Assembly (NCBI GenBank): GCA_037074705.1
Contig: CM073594.1
Span: 58,710,509 to 58,774,508 of the forward strand
Direction: 5' to 3'
DNA: 64,000 nt
DNA from: Zhengitettix transpicula
Taxonomy: Eukaryota > Arthropoda > Insecta > Orthoptera > Tetrigidae
Shown one piece after another: positions 46,901 through 58,620 of the stretch (position 1 is the stretch's first letter; the number at the start of each line of letters is the position of its first letter). The notes under the pieces were generated by a model that made no database searches, had not been told where the DNA came from, and saw nothing but the letters and a program-made list of their open reading frames with translations. Made by a program: the position numbers and the translations under genes.

Positions 46901-48137
46901 TCACAGTTATGAAGCATTTATGTATAAATGGACAAATACAATTATCTGAGTGAATCTTGAGGAGTGCACATCACTTGTACCTTATTTTTATTCTTTTCTG
47001 TTACATTCTTTTTTCTTTATGCATTATGTGATTAACAGGCACTCTGGCAATTTCATCACCTACGCGTCTCACGGTCCCTGCCGATCTGCCCCTTGATTAA
47101 ATTCAACTAGACACAATTACAGGACTCTCGGGATTCAGATGGACGAACATCGGCCGGGTTCTGTTAGTCCATTACAAGACGTGGGCGGCTCAGTGGTCAG
47201 ACCAAGGGACGTTCCACCTGTCGCCATCAATTCCACGGAACAAGCCCAGCTCCAGATTGAATGACGCTGGAGATAGCGTCGATGGGTTCCTGGATATTGC
47301 CTCCGGGCGTTTCTTATCACTCCCGCATTGGAATCAAATAGAGAGCTGACAATATGGTGGGGGCTACGTGGTCGGATCGGATTTCCCCTTCTCAACTGCT
47401 TTCAAATAATTCAGGTGTAATTCGTATTCAGTCAAATATATACATTCTGACTAGAGGTGTAATTAAACCCAATGGCTACACATAACAATAAGTCAGTCTA
47501 GTAGATTACAGAATATGTCAAGGACATTTGCAGTTACGTTCAGTACAACTTCCGTATCTTAACATCTTAAAAATACAATCTTGATTTCCCGTAATTCGTT
47601 TGAGCAATCCAGTAAAAAAGTATTGCTTTCTACCAGCTTCTCTACCGCCATCCTTCCTCTGCGCCCTTCGTTACTCGGAACTACTTTACTAGTTCCTTAC
47701 TTCATCAAGTCTACTTTTAATTTTCCTGATATGCTTTGATCGTGTTTTAACTCCTTTCACGTATTGTTCTTTTTCCTGATTGTGAAACATTCCATATTTC
47801 TTAGAAAACTTTCCTTTATAAAGCTCTCAAGTTACTCTTGAATACAGTTATCACATCATGGAAGTGTAATTTGTTTTCAATTGAATTAAAAATGATAATT
47901 GACCATCTAATAAAATAAAATCTTACAACTTTTCTCTTAAATTTATTTTGGCATGCAAAAAATAGTTATACAAATTAAGTGAATTAACGACCTTTATTTA
48001 TAGACATTTCAAAATATTTTATTCAATATTCCAACGACGTTGTGTACTTCCATGAGGTTTTTACTAGAATCAAATTATTATGTTTCTATGGTAACCATTT
48101 TTTTTTGTTATATGTGTTGAAAAGAATAAAAAATAAG
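43907..48137. other. Intergenic spacer with GC-richer patches
   Basis: No convincing gene. GC-richer patches lie at 44280-44640, 45280-45580 and 47040-47400. The last covers an 86-codon minus-strand frame (47135-47395) and a dual plus-strand reading, neither with a recognised domain. A motif-family relative, GTCATCGAAACGTCACG, is at 46711-46727. The rest is AT-rich. Confidence 0.4.
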
Positions 48138-48195
48138 TAGTAAGAACTTGGTTAGCGAAGGTCCTCGGCTCTATTCCCGGCCCGGGCGTGACTTT
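48138..48195 (+). mobile_element. SINE tRNA-head relic
   Basis: AACTTGGTTAGCGAAGGTCC followed by CGGCTCTATTCCCGGCCC resembles the anticodon-to-T-arm part of a tRNA head with a B-box-like GGCTCTATTCCC. The A box and tail are not clear. Confidence 0.3.
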
Positions 48196-48559
48196 TTCAT
48201 CCTGATTTTTCAGTTGATAAAGAATAGAAAGAAAAATACAGCATTATATTTACCAGTTGTTACATTTACATTCTGAAAGTGAAAAAAATATGTTTAAATA
48301 GAACTTTTAGTTAATTATTTTTAATTATTGACGCATGTATTTAAAAAGGACACCTCACTTCAATTTGTGTTAATAATTGCTATTGATTTATTCAGTCGTG
48401 GGTCATATATAAATTCGATAGAATAATGCACTCCGACTCCAAGCGCCAACTAAACGAAAAGGGTTTTATTGTAATAAGCACTTGTGTAGAAAAGAAAGGT
48501 GTAGGGAAATACTTCAGAGGTGATTCGGGTTTTCCCTAATGAAGACCTCACATTTCAGC

Positions 48560-49060
48560 CCGTCACTAGTCCAGGTTTACAGCCGCTGCCTTGTTAGATA
48601 GAGGAGTTGTAATCTACAATGGAAATCCCCTGGTGCTTGTAGCCTGATGGCGTCACCTTTCACATTTGGTAGCGGGCCCGTTTTCCCCACGCGTGGTCGG
48701 AGGTCAATCGGCCGCCTCAAAGTCAATTTGTCTTCTAATGCATGTATAATCAACGGCAATTGGACGCCGTTCGCGATTGTCGCGTCTCCGCTAACATCAT
48801 TTGGATTGTAATCCCAAGAGATCCATATTTCACGCTCAATAAAGGAGGGCTTTCATCCAAAAACTACTCACTGCTCTCTACTCGGTTGCCTCCAAGCAAC
48901 TCAGTCAGCCAACGGGAGACAGACTTTCAACTTACCAGCCAGAGGCGATGTTCTCTCAGTCATAACATGTTCCCTTATTGTGGGAGAAAAATGAACGAAC
49001 TGGCTCTTTCCTTCTGTCAGAACTTCACGAGAGTTCTTTCGAGAATTATAATAAAATAAT
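48560..49060. other. Higher-complexity island
   Basis: GC-richer sequence with CACGCGTGGTCGG, GCATGTATAATCAACGGC and TTGGACGCCG. A 105-codon plus-strand frame (48742-49059) ends in an AT-rich run and has no recognised domain. It may be a conserved noncoding element or an unrecognised exon. Confidence 0.25.
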
Positions 49061-49880
49061 AATTGTCCTGGGAAGTCAGAAAAATGAAATATAATAATTT
49101 AATTTCAATGTAAAATATTTATACGATGTTTCGTCCATATGACTCATGAAATAAAAATTAGGAGACCTTGAAACAAAATATTACATTAATTCCATTATAG
49201 ATGTGAACTTCCAGATTAATGAAAATTATATAAATTCAATATCAGAAAACAGCATTAAAAACAATAATTAGCTTGCAATATAATTAAACCGTTGAATTTA
49301 TAATTGCAAAAAAGTAAATCAATTTTAAATTTGATGTATATGGTAGGACTATGTTCCAACACGTATTCTTGCAAAAGGTAAACAATGCAATCAGGTATAG
49401 TTTAAAGCCGTTGTATTGTTATGTTTATTTTAAGCAAGTAGTTATGTGAATTAAAATCAGCTGAATATTTCGCATAATAGGTCACAATAAAATGTTACCA
49501 TAAATACAATTCAGATTTCGAGTGTCATTCTTTAAATTAATTGTCTTATTGTTAGATCTGAAGGAAATCATTTTGCTCATTAATCTTGAAAAGTTATTTA
49601 TTTTCTCATCTAAAAGTTTAATAATGACCCAATTCATTTTATGATAGTTAAAGTAATCGTGCGAAGATAAAACAGGATGTTTCAAACAGAAAATTTTCTT
49701 TGGTTAGTATTGTTAATGCTTGTTTTGTCTGTCCTATGTAACAAGCTTTACAGTCTTTGTGACGTTTTTTGAGAATAACTTTAATGATGAATTATTTCGG
49801 AAAACCTGGGGGCTGGAAGTAGTGATGAGAAAATGGCTGGCTAGGGTAATTCATATTAAATGAAGAATCGTGGATAAATT
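49061..49880. other. AT-rich spacer
   Basis: No gene, and nothing recognised beyond short chance frames. Confidence 0.5.
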
Positions 49881-50200
49881 ACGCTTGATGGCTGATGATG
49901 ACCTTTCTCGGAATTGACACGGTCTTCTCGGTTTCGGTTCAGCAGACCGGTAATTGTTTGTCCTCGATTCAGTGTCATCAGAGAAGATAGTCAGAGAACG
50001 ACAAGGAAGCTAACGTGCCGTTGGACATTGATGACCGTGTAATCCCAACGAAGGATAACAAGAACGCACCCATTAACAGAGGTCAAGAACAAACTCTCAT
50101 TAACCGCAGATTTTGAGGTAACCGGATTCTCGTTTATGACGTCATACGTCCGAAACATATGTTGTCGAAGTTGGAGAAACAAAATTTAATCACGGCGTAA
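49880..50200. other. Higher-complexity island with CRE
   Basis: Even composition, with GACCGGTAATTG, CATTAACCGC and a perfect TGACGTCA at 50137-50144. A 63-codon minus-strand frame is not convincing. Candidate regulatory element. Confidence 0.28.
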
Positions 50201-51657
50201 CGGCAAAAGAATTCTGTGCATTACTTACAGCTGTTCAATTTTCTTTATTACGATCCGACGCGAACCAAATTGTGGTGAATCAATAGAAAGTTTTTAGTTC
50301 CTCTCTTAAAAGTCCATGTTTCTCCCGCAAGACTCCACCGAAGATTTATCCTCAAATATGTCCACTCATAATGAAGTACTTTACTATCAAATTCAGAAAT
50401 AATTTTCCTGTTCTGATGAACGGAATATTTCTCATCTTAGTAACTTCATAAAAATAGTTTTATAGTGATAATAAAATATATTAATTTAAATTTAAATCTA
50501 TTATTGTTTTTCTCTCGAATATACATCTGAAACGTTACCTCCGAGACAAAGATTTTCTCGAATTTTGTTACAAATAGCTTTTATAATCTCTATATAATCT
50601 ATATACTTTGGTAAAGTACAATGTTTGTTTTTTTAAACTGTGTATTCGTAATAATTATTCTTTACGTGTAATCTTATATTGTGACGTGCCCTATTTCCTC
50701 GGCCGAGGACTAATGGAATGAATAAATCTAGATATTTGTTAAAATGTCGAGATTTTAACCCAAAATTAAAAATATAATTCTAGTCACTATATAAAATATC
50801 AGAACAACCATACCCTAGATAATTGAAACCAATATATTTGACTAATTGTGAAACCTAGTCCTCGTAATAATTTTAAGTCAATACAAAGCGTTTAAAAACT
50901 TTCTGTAAACAAGTAAATTCAGATTTCGTAACTTTACGGCTCCATTTTTTATTTGTAGTGGAAAATTAATAATATAGAGTCTTTATAACTTTTTTATGAC
51001 AAATATTTTTAATCAATATTTTCCAGGCGTTTGGTACATTTTAATTTTAGTGAAGCTATAACCATTAAAACTTATCTATTTATGTCTTAGTAAAAAATGA
51101 ATATTATAGAATAATTTTCGTACTTATAATTTTAATTTATTTTTAATTACTCAATCTTTAAAAAAAATGAAAAATGAAAAAATAAACGATTTATTTTGCA
51201 GACATTTCAAAAACAAATATCATGGAGAAACTACAAAGAGGTACTTAAAGTATTTTACATTAAGAAATATTTTAAAATGTGTCTATAAATGGTCGTCATT
51301 TTATTTCATTTTTCTTATTATAAAAAACGGATCTAAAGAAATATATTATTTTTAAAGAATTTTAGGTGTCAACGGGAAACCGAATTTAACAAAATCGTGC
51401 CTGTTATTTTCGTACAGCACTTCTCTTCACTTATTGAATATTCTATCCTTCTGTGAAAATGAATTTAATTTCAAAATATAGAAGCATGTAATAAATTATA
51501 TAGTACGTTACTAGGGTTCGGGCTTTATTAAATTACACTGTATCAAAATGCTTTTGTTGGGCATAATTATTACCTGCATGAAATCGGAGCGATACACCTC
51601 TAATTACGTAACAATTAATGAGAGTGCATGTAATATTTAGCAGTAAACAAGTCAGGT
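50201..51657. other. AT-rich spacer
   Basis: No gene. It includes strongly T- and A-rich DNA around 50950-51350. Confidence 0.5.
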
Positions 51658-51672
51658 GGGGGGGGGGGGGGG
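51658..51672. repeat. G homopolymer (15 G)
   Basis: An uninterrupted run of 15 G, unusual in AT-rich DNA. It can form a G-quadruplex and is prone to length errors in assembly. Confidence 0.9.
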
Positions 51673-51779
51673 TTCTCGTCTCTTCGGACTCGTGCAAGTT
51701 ATCGAAATCCAATGTTTTACTGACCAAACCAATGTTCATAACGCGTAAAATCTCGAATAAATTTAACAACGAGCTGTTT

Positions 51780-52020
51780 ACTGTTCACTCTTTTTTTTCA
51801 GCCTGTATAATTAAAAGTTCACATGACGAATTTTATTTTGTATTCTCTTGCGTATTGACCGGCATTCTCTTTTATTTTTGGCCGGAAGAAGAATATATTT
51901 CCCCCTGGTGTATGGAGATGTTGCTTGCTGCTGCTCTGATTTCCCATAGAATGATTTATTTTATCGCGGGCGCATAAATCAGAACAACCTGGCAGGTTAT
52001 GGCGGAATATTAACTCAATT
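51780..52020. other. Higher-complexity island
   Basis: Contains ATTTATTTTATCGCGGGCGC followed by ATAAATCAGAAC, with a CATAAA-type caudal/posterior-Hox-like site, and GGTTATGGCGG. A 119-codon frame (51618-51977) crosses the G run and the island and looks like chance. Candidate noncoding regulatory element. Confidence 0.22.
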
Positions 52021-54088
52021 CAGTTAAAAGTGTTCCTTAGGGACAAACAGGTGAAGGGGGACGAACACTGTGTATAAAGAAAAATAGTGACACTAAGAAT
52101 ACTCAAGAGATCAATTAATTATATTTAACTTCATATGACACTTTTGCAATTTTTATTTTTTGTTTGCATAGGAGGAAATATTAAACTTTTTAAAAAATTA
52201 TGGTAATTATTTACAGACGCAATTTATCTAATATTGGATATTTAAAACGGATTTGATGACTTAATGTCAAGTATTATTTGCGGCAGTATATATATATATA
52301 TATATGCTTTCTCCTGAATTTTATTCCACAACATTTTCCATTTAAATCGGTATTGTAAATTATTGTTCTAGGAACTGAAATAAGTTAGCGTGTTCTTATA
52401 TTCCTCTTATATTATTTTTAAGCATTCTGCCTGAAGGCTACACTATAATTTTATTTTTTAACCTTTTGTTTATTTCAATTTATCATCGACCAACGATATT
52501 TCCGAAACATAAAAATTATTTACATTGAAACCATAGGTACCTTTAATATTTTTCTCATTATTCCATTCGCGATGCCCGAGAGACAAAGAAAAATATTCGG
52601 GTTGATCAAAATCGCAAAATTCAACAAAAATCTAATTTTATGTCAGGAGATCATATTATAATCATGGAAATAGAAAATTTATTCTTAAATTTTGAGTGTT
52701 ATTCTACAACTAACTACGAAAAAAGCGTCCCTGCTATTTTCTTTTAGGGTGTATTTAGAGCGTAGCATACAAGAGTTACCATGTGTGTAGGCTGGAAGAA
52801 AGAGCACAAAGAAGGGAAGGAGACTGCGAGATCAAGACGGATATGATAATTCTATTTACTACCCCACGTTCGTTGCTAAGATGGGGCTCTTTCACCCTGT
52901 TCCATTTAGGAGGGATGGCAGAGAGAGGAGAAGAAAAAGGGAGAGGTTGTGGAGAGAGGTCACGGCTACGTACAAGAAAGAAGAATCATATATCACAAAC
53001 AAAAATTAAAAATGGATTTATTTAAAGTTACTAGAAGTCCCCTGAGAACGTCTTTGAAATCGAAATAATTGCCGCCATCTTGAATGTTACACGTTTCGTA
53101 TAAGTAGGTAAAGACGAGAATTGTGCTGGGAATTTTTTTTTATTTTTATATAGTCGCTAAAATAAAAACTGACGTTTAGAAAGTTCATCAGGACTCCTTC
53201 TAAACACGCAACAGATTCTTAACACTTTAAAAAAACTTTTATTTACTAAAATACTACAAATCGTCGGAAATTTAAATTTTATATATTTATATGTCAGCTT
53301 TAAAATTGTTCAGTTTTCGTACTGTAATTATTAAAAATTATGTATTCGTGGTTTATAATTTTTTCACCTTTCATTAAATTTTAATACACCACGCATGTGT
53401 TTTCCCGTTGAAAATAAACAGACTCATTGCTACATACGCAAATGCATATGCAAATTCAATTAAACAAATCAATATACATTCTGTGCTGTAACTAGTGAGA
53501 AACATTCTCAGAAACAATTAACAGAACCCCAAATAAGAGAATGAAAATTTTCCATCAAATAATACTGGCTGGAATGAACATGTATCTGACAAATAAAAAA
53601 CTCTCACGCCAATACAAACACAGGGGCAATTTAAATAAAAACCAAATAACTTTTACATTCTATTTCGTTTCTGTTGACGTTCGGTTCTGTTCGAAATAAA
53701 ATATAGGCGGACCGACAAGTAAGAGGTTTTTACGAACACGAAGTATTTGCTAAGTAAAGTAAAACCTCTCTAGAATATAAAATTTTAGTGTACTGGATCT
53801 CCATATGCTGCTTAGTATAATCATGACATTTTTAATTGACGATTAACACTGTTTTAGGTAATCTCACAGATAGTAATGGAAGGTTAATTCACGGAGAAGT
53901 GAAGAAATAAGGCAAACAGAACCGAAATTGATGAAAAAATACAACAAAATATAAGTCACTACGGGCAAAAAAAAGAATTTCAGCATTTAAATAAAATTAT
54001 TTCAGTAATGTACAAAAATAACTTTGTTTTTCTTTAAGCTTTTATAAATGTTTATAAAAAGTAATTTAGTGACTAGGTTTATTTTTAA
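52021..54088. other. Intergenic spacer with two notable motifs
   Basis: No gene. GCCGCCATCTTG (53071-53082) matches the YY1/Pho consensus on the minus strand. ATGCAAAT (53448-53455), preceded by CGCAAATGC and followed by TCAATTAAAC, is an octamer/homeodomain-like cluster. A short TA array lies at 52287-52304. Confidence 0.4.
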
Positions 54089-55065
54089 CTAGCTGGGAGC
54101 CCGGCGTTGTCCGTGTACTTATTTATATAAACCAGAAAAGTATTTAATTCTCCATTAATCTTTAGTGAAGAAATTATTTTACGTACGTATGCAGAAAGAG
54201 TGGTAATTTCATCATGATCTAATTTCAACATGATATTTTATCATCTATTCTTTATTTACACAAGTTTAATTAAATCTATAAAATTTATTAAACCTTATTG
54301 TTAGTATAAATTCACAATAAATATTTTATTATCTATTCTTTATTTACATAAGTTTAATTAAATCTATTATTGTTAGTAAAAATTCACAATAAATACGTAA
54401 AAATTTTCGGGAAGCTTAATTAAAACCTGTTTTGTTTTTAAATTAGTTTTAAATTTTTCAAGCAAAATTTAACTTAATCCCCGGTGGTATAAAATACATT
54501 GAATTTTATTGCATCAATCCCAACAAACATACCTCCGAATTTATTCTTAAATAACTCATTGCGTACTGCAGGATATAATTGTCCCTCAGTCTTCAGATAT
54601 TACGAACGATTAAATTGATGAAATTGTTCGCTAAATTCACAATGTAAACAAATGGTCGCCATATTGGAGTCACTTAATATGGCACGAAAATTAACATACA
54701 TTTTCCACATAGATCGTTAATTATTCGTATTGTTTTAATTTTATCCAATGGAAATATTTCTGCTTTATTGCAATACCGAGAAATGAACTATTTGCTTTGT
54801 TCGTCGCGTAGTAACGTCTCTCTTTGTCCCTTGACTTCATGATCTCTTGACGCGCATTAATTTAACACAAAATTATCACGTTTATCAATTATAATTCTTT
54901 ACACCTTTATGCTACGGGTTTCTCATCCCCACAGTACTGTTTCTCATGTCTTGAAGAATATGTGCACCAATTTTTGTTGCATTCTGTCCACGCGATAAAA
55001 TTTGTATAAAGGACAACGTAAATACATACATACATACAAATATACATCCTTTTTTATTATATAGA
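54089..55065 (-). mobile_element. Non-autonomous Helitron, copy 5, carrying an inserted 88-bp-repeat module
   Basis: Minus-strand 5' TCTATATAATAAAAAAGG after A, 3' GACAACGCCGGGCTCCCAG then CTAG before T. It is 977 bp instead of about 765 because a segment (about 54176-54490) replaces roughly 60 bp of the usual body. That segment contains the 88-bp tandem module also found at 55513-55858. Outside it, the shared blocks are intact. Confidence 0.75.
54233..54480. repeat. 88-bp tandem module, copy 1 (inside Helitron copy 5)
   Basis: Two units start at 54233 and 54321, each beginning ATATTTTAT.ATCTATTC. The second is shortened, and a unique 3' part through GGGAAGCTTAATTAAAACC and CAAAATTTAACTTAAT follows. 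It matches 55513-55858 closely apart from unit number. Confidence 0.85.
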
Positions 55066-55194
55066 TGTACTCTTTAAAATGAATAAATTTTGTGCTGATA
55101 CATACTTTTTATTGGAATTGATTTTTCCCCGAAAAATAATAATTGGGACAAAACATAATTTAATGTAGGCCTATGAGCATAAATAATTATTCCA
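55066..55194. other. Short AT-rich spacer
   Basis: Between Helitron copy 5 and the SINE head. Nothing was recognised. Confidence 0.5.
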
Positions 55195-55275
55195 AAGCTT
55201 TGTGGAATTGAATTCCAAATCTGTTGAGTATGAATTTGCTCTACCATGTGAGCTACCCTGTCGACCCAGCGCCAC
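55195..55275 (-). mobile_element. tRNA-headed SINE relic, minus strand
   Basis: On the minus strand GGGTAGCTCACATGGTAGAG matches a tRNA D-arm/A box. GGAATTCAATTCC follows at B-box spacing. The leading GCGCTGGGTCGACAG does not pair well with the end, so a functional tRNA is unlikely. The 3' body is not defined. Confidence 0.5.
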
Positions 55276-55369
55276 ATAAGTTCTCTCCTTTCCTTTATCT
55301 TAGGCTAACCTAAAAATTTATTACTCACAATTTTCATGGCCTAATTCTAAGGATTCGAGGAGGACATGC

Positions 55370-55430
55370 TAGCTTAATTATTACTTAATAATGGTCCTGT
55401 GTTAGATTCCCGGTTCTGTCACGTTTACTT
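55370..55430 (+). mobile_element. SINE tRNA-head relic, plus strand
   Basis: GTCCTGTGTTAGATTCCCGG followed by TTCTGTCACG resembles the T arm/B box of a tRNA head, with a degraded A-box side. It diverges away from the minus-strand head at 55195-55275. Confidence 0.35.
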
Positions 55431-55512
55431 CTATCTTACTACATTAATACGAGAAGTTAAACAAATATGTGGATTTGAACATATGCTTCGTAAGCTTAAT
55501 TAAATCAAATAG

Positions 55513-55858
55513 ATATTTTATCATCTATTCTTTATTTACACAAGTTTAATTAAATCTATAAAATTTATTAAACCTTATTGTTAGTATAAATTCACAATAA
55601 ATATTTTATCATCTATTCTTTATTTACACAAGTTTAATTAAATCTATAAAATTTATTAAACCTTATTGTTAGTATAAATTCACAATAAATATTTTATCAT
55701 CTATTCTTTATTTACACAAGTTTAATTAAATCTATAAAATTTATTATTATTGTTAGTAAAAATTCACAATAAATACGTAAAAATGTTCGGGAAGTTTAAT
55801 TAAAACCTGTTTTGTTTTTAAATTAGTTTTAAATTTTTCAAGGAAAATTTAACTTAAT
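55513..55858. repeat. 88-bp tandem module, copy 2
   Basis: Three units start at 55513, 55601 and 55689 (exact 88-bp steps). The third is shortened in the same place as in the other module copy, then the shared unique 3' part ends AAAATTTAACTTAAT. The first two units are nearly identical, so the expansion is recent. It shows no Helitron ends of its own. Confidence 0.9.
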
Positions 55859-58000
55859 TTTTAGCCTGTATTATATTAAACTCAATACAATACATCCAAA
55901 TATTACTACGTTTCTAATTTCAATATTTATCCCCCTCTTCCTATATTAATTATTTAATCGAATTGAAGATTAACCTGAGACAAAAATGATAATGTTACAT
56001 CCTCTAAATTAGTTATATATAAAAATTACAGAAATTTGCCTTGTCTTTTTAAGTTGTTTCTAATAGTTTTATTTAAAAGACTTCATTTAAATATAAATGA
56101 ATAAACCAGCGAGATAAGTCAGAAATATATATTTTTTAAAATATGGTTATTATTAATGAAATAAAAATTTGCGAGACGTATCATTTCTTCTTCTGAATCA
56201 CTTCAAAATAAAAATTTAGCAAGTTTAAATATAATTTATTTCTATAAATATCTACGAATAATTAAAATAAAATTGGAGAAAATTTCTGACAAATTAGGCT
56301 GGTTTTTAATTATACGTAATCATTCCTTATGATATTTAAGAGTGAATCCGTCATAAACGGATTTTATTCACTAAAGCTCACTTGAACGTGGTATTAATGG
56401 ATCAATATGATCCAGGTGCCATTCCTCGAAAGCGTAGAATTTTTGGAGGAATTGTTAAATGACCTAATGATCACTATAATAATACATAAACGTTGATAGT
56501 TAAGTGTTGGAGGCACAATGATGGTCTGTAATCAGCTGACTCTGCTGAATGATACGAAAAGTGAGGAAATTTCTGGTTTGTTAACCGGTGCCTCTGTAGG
56601 GGATCACGATGTGGCAAAAAAAATCTCAGTATTTTACATGATAATTAGGATCTGGGCGTCCGTTGTAAAAAAAACCTCTTAAATTTTCAACCGGACAGGC
56701 TACTGACAGGCGTGTGCTGGTGGAAGAAGGAAGTGGTAGCCTTTTGCAGGATCAAAAGTGTGATGGTCCGTGAGATTGGTGGCAGGGTCGCTGAGCAACA
56801 TCAAACACGAGCCTGGAAAACCGCCGCCGCGCTGCCGGGGCTCAAAGCCTGCGGATATTGGACGTGTCTTCCACGTGCGTTGCAAACACGCCATTTTATT
56901 CAACAAATAGCCACCGCCGTATCTAATTCCGTAACCTTCAATTAACTGATAAAACACTCAGGTATTACATATCCTCATACGAACATGGCTTCCGCGAATC
57001 CAAACAACTTTTGAAGAATATTATGATATTAGGAGAAATTCTGGAATGTAACGGTCTGTACACTAAAAGTTAGCGCACATAAAATCAAACTGACAAAACC
57101 CAATCAATGATCTGTAAAATTAAATAAAAGTGTTTTCACTTTTTCCTTACCATGTCATGGTCCACAAAGAATTTAAGATAATATGTCAATTATAATTTAA
57201 TAAATAAACAGAAAAATGGCCAATTTGTCAGAAAAAATGTATTATTCAACTTAAACGAAAAATAATTACTATATTAAGATATTTAGTCATTAATTTGGGA
57301 TATTATCAGGTAATAGACCTAAATAAGCAACATATATACTACAAATTATTAATGTAAAATTTACTAACGTAGTTAAATAAAATATTAAAATTTACACATT
57401 TTAATTAATTTCCTTAAAACAAACTATTCAAACGAAATTTTGAATGTTCCTTAAATATACAGAAAAATGCAATCCTTTTCGGATTTTTAACGTTTCCTCC
57501 GTTCAGGACTGAGTGACATATAATTTTAACAAATATTAATACTCCCAAAACTATTTTTTGCAATTTCAATTTGAAAAGAAAAATTACTTTATGAATGGGA
57601 ACAATTATTGAATTGCAAGGATGTTGAAATATATTATTTTAATTTTTAATATAATATTGTTTTAAATTTTAAGATATAAGATTAAGAAGAAATTTATGTT
57701 TAATCATAGAAACATAACCTGATGAAAGTTAAAACCTGATTAAAGTACACAAAATGGCACTGCAACGTCGTCGTTATTTTGAATAAATTAGATAAAAATG
57801 GCTGTAAATAAATATAAAAGAATTAATTAAATTTATATTATCAATAAAAGCAGCCGAATATTATAATTTTTCCATTCTTTTAAACTATGAGCCATTTGAG
57901 TCAATGACTAATTGAACAGTAAGGCATTGAAGTACATTTTTCCTTATTATATGTTTATAAACTTCCAGTAATTCATCACCGAGCAGTACTCAAAGTATTC
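55859..58000. other. AT-rich spacer with a GC-richer patch
   Basis: No gene. Positions 56690-56960 are GC-richer (with GCCGCCGCGCTGCCGG) and carry opposing 77- and 85-codon frames without recognised domains. A motif-family copy is at 57718-57772. Confidence 0.4.
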
Positions 58001-58620
58001 ATCACATATGAGAATTCAATCAGTTCGGCATAATTGAGCTTTTGAAAAATTTTAAACCGCCGTTTTCCAACCTATTGAATTATAATTAAACTGCGCAACT
58101 CCTTTCTTTTGATTGAAACGTTCACAACTCACATCGCGTAGCTTTGCATTTAATCGTTCGAATAGACTGCATTTCTATTAATGGAGGAAAACATATCGTC
58201 GACGCGGTGGATATTGATTTTCATTACCCATAACAATTTGAGCCCCCTCGACGAGCTATGACCACTGAAATAGATTGTAATTGAGCAACCTCCCTTCGAT
58301 TTTCTACGTTATTTGAGTTCAACGGCACTTTCCTTAATCACTATGCATTTGCTGCCACTACTAATTACTTCCCTGCTAATTCGATAGTTAATGGACCGTG
58401 ATAGTGAATCGCTGCATTAACTTAAACCAGCAGCAGTAGTACGTATCCGGAATACCCTTTAATCTGCCACTGTAACAAGGTTACACCCGACTCCTTGTAA
58501 TTAATGTCCCGTATTAAGATCAACCGCAAGAAATCGCTTAATGGGAAACTACAAGCAACGCAAATAACACTAATCTGCCAAGTTTCAATGGTCCTCGAGA
58601 CTCCGGGTAGCCATTAACAT
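58000..58620. other. Largest island rich in homeodomain-type sites
   Basis: About 600 bp free of homopolymers and microsatellites in an AT-rich setting. TAAT cores are frequent and embedded in varied sequence: CTAATTACTT (58361), GTAATTAATG (58497), TTAATGGACC, CATTAACATTAAA. GTCGACGCGG and AGCAGCAGTAG also occur, and there is no frame. This is the strongest candidate here for a conserved developmental enhancer. Conservation is untested. Confidence 0.35.

Noticed and set aside
47135..47395. 86-codon minus-strand frame in a GC-richer patch
   Set aside because: The opposite strand is almost as open. No family was recognised, so the patch is described only as spacer sequence.
51618..51977. 119-codon plus-strand frame
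   Set aside because: It begins near the 15-G run, giving a glycine stretch, and continues through a noncoding-looking island. No domain was recognised.
54300..55900. CRISPR array (88-bp repeats)
   Set aside because: The repeats are directly abutting without unique spacers, AT-rich and in a eukaryotic context. It is a minisatellite-type module.
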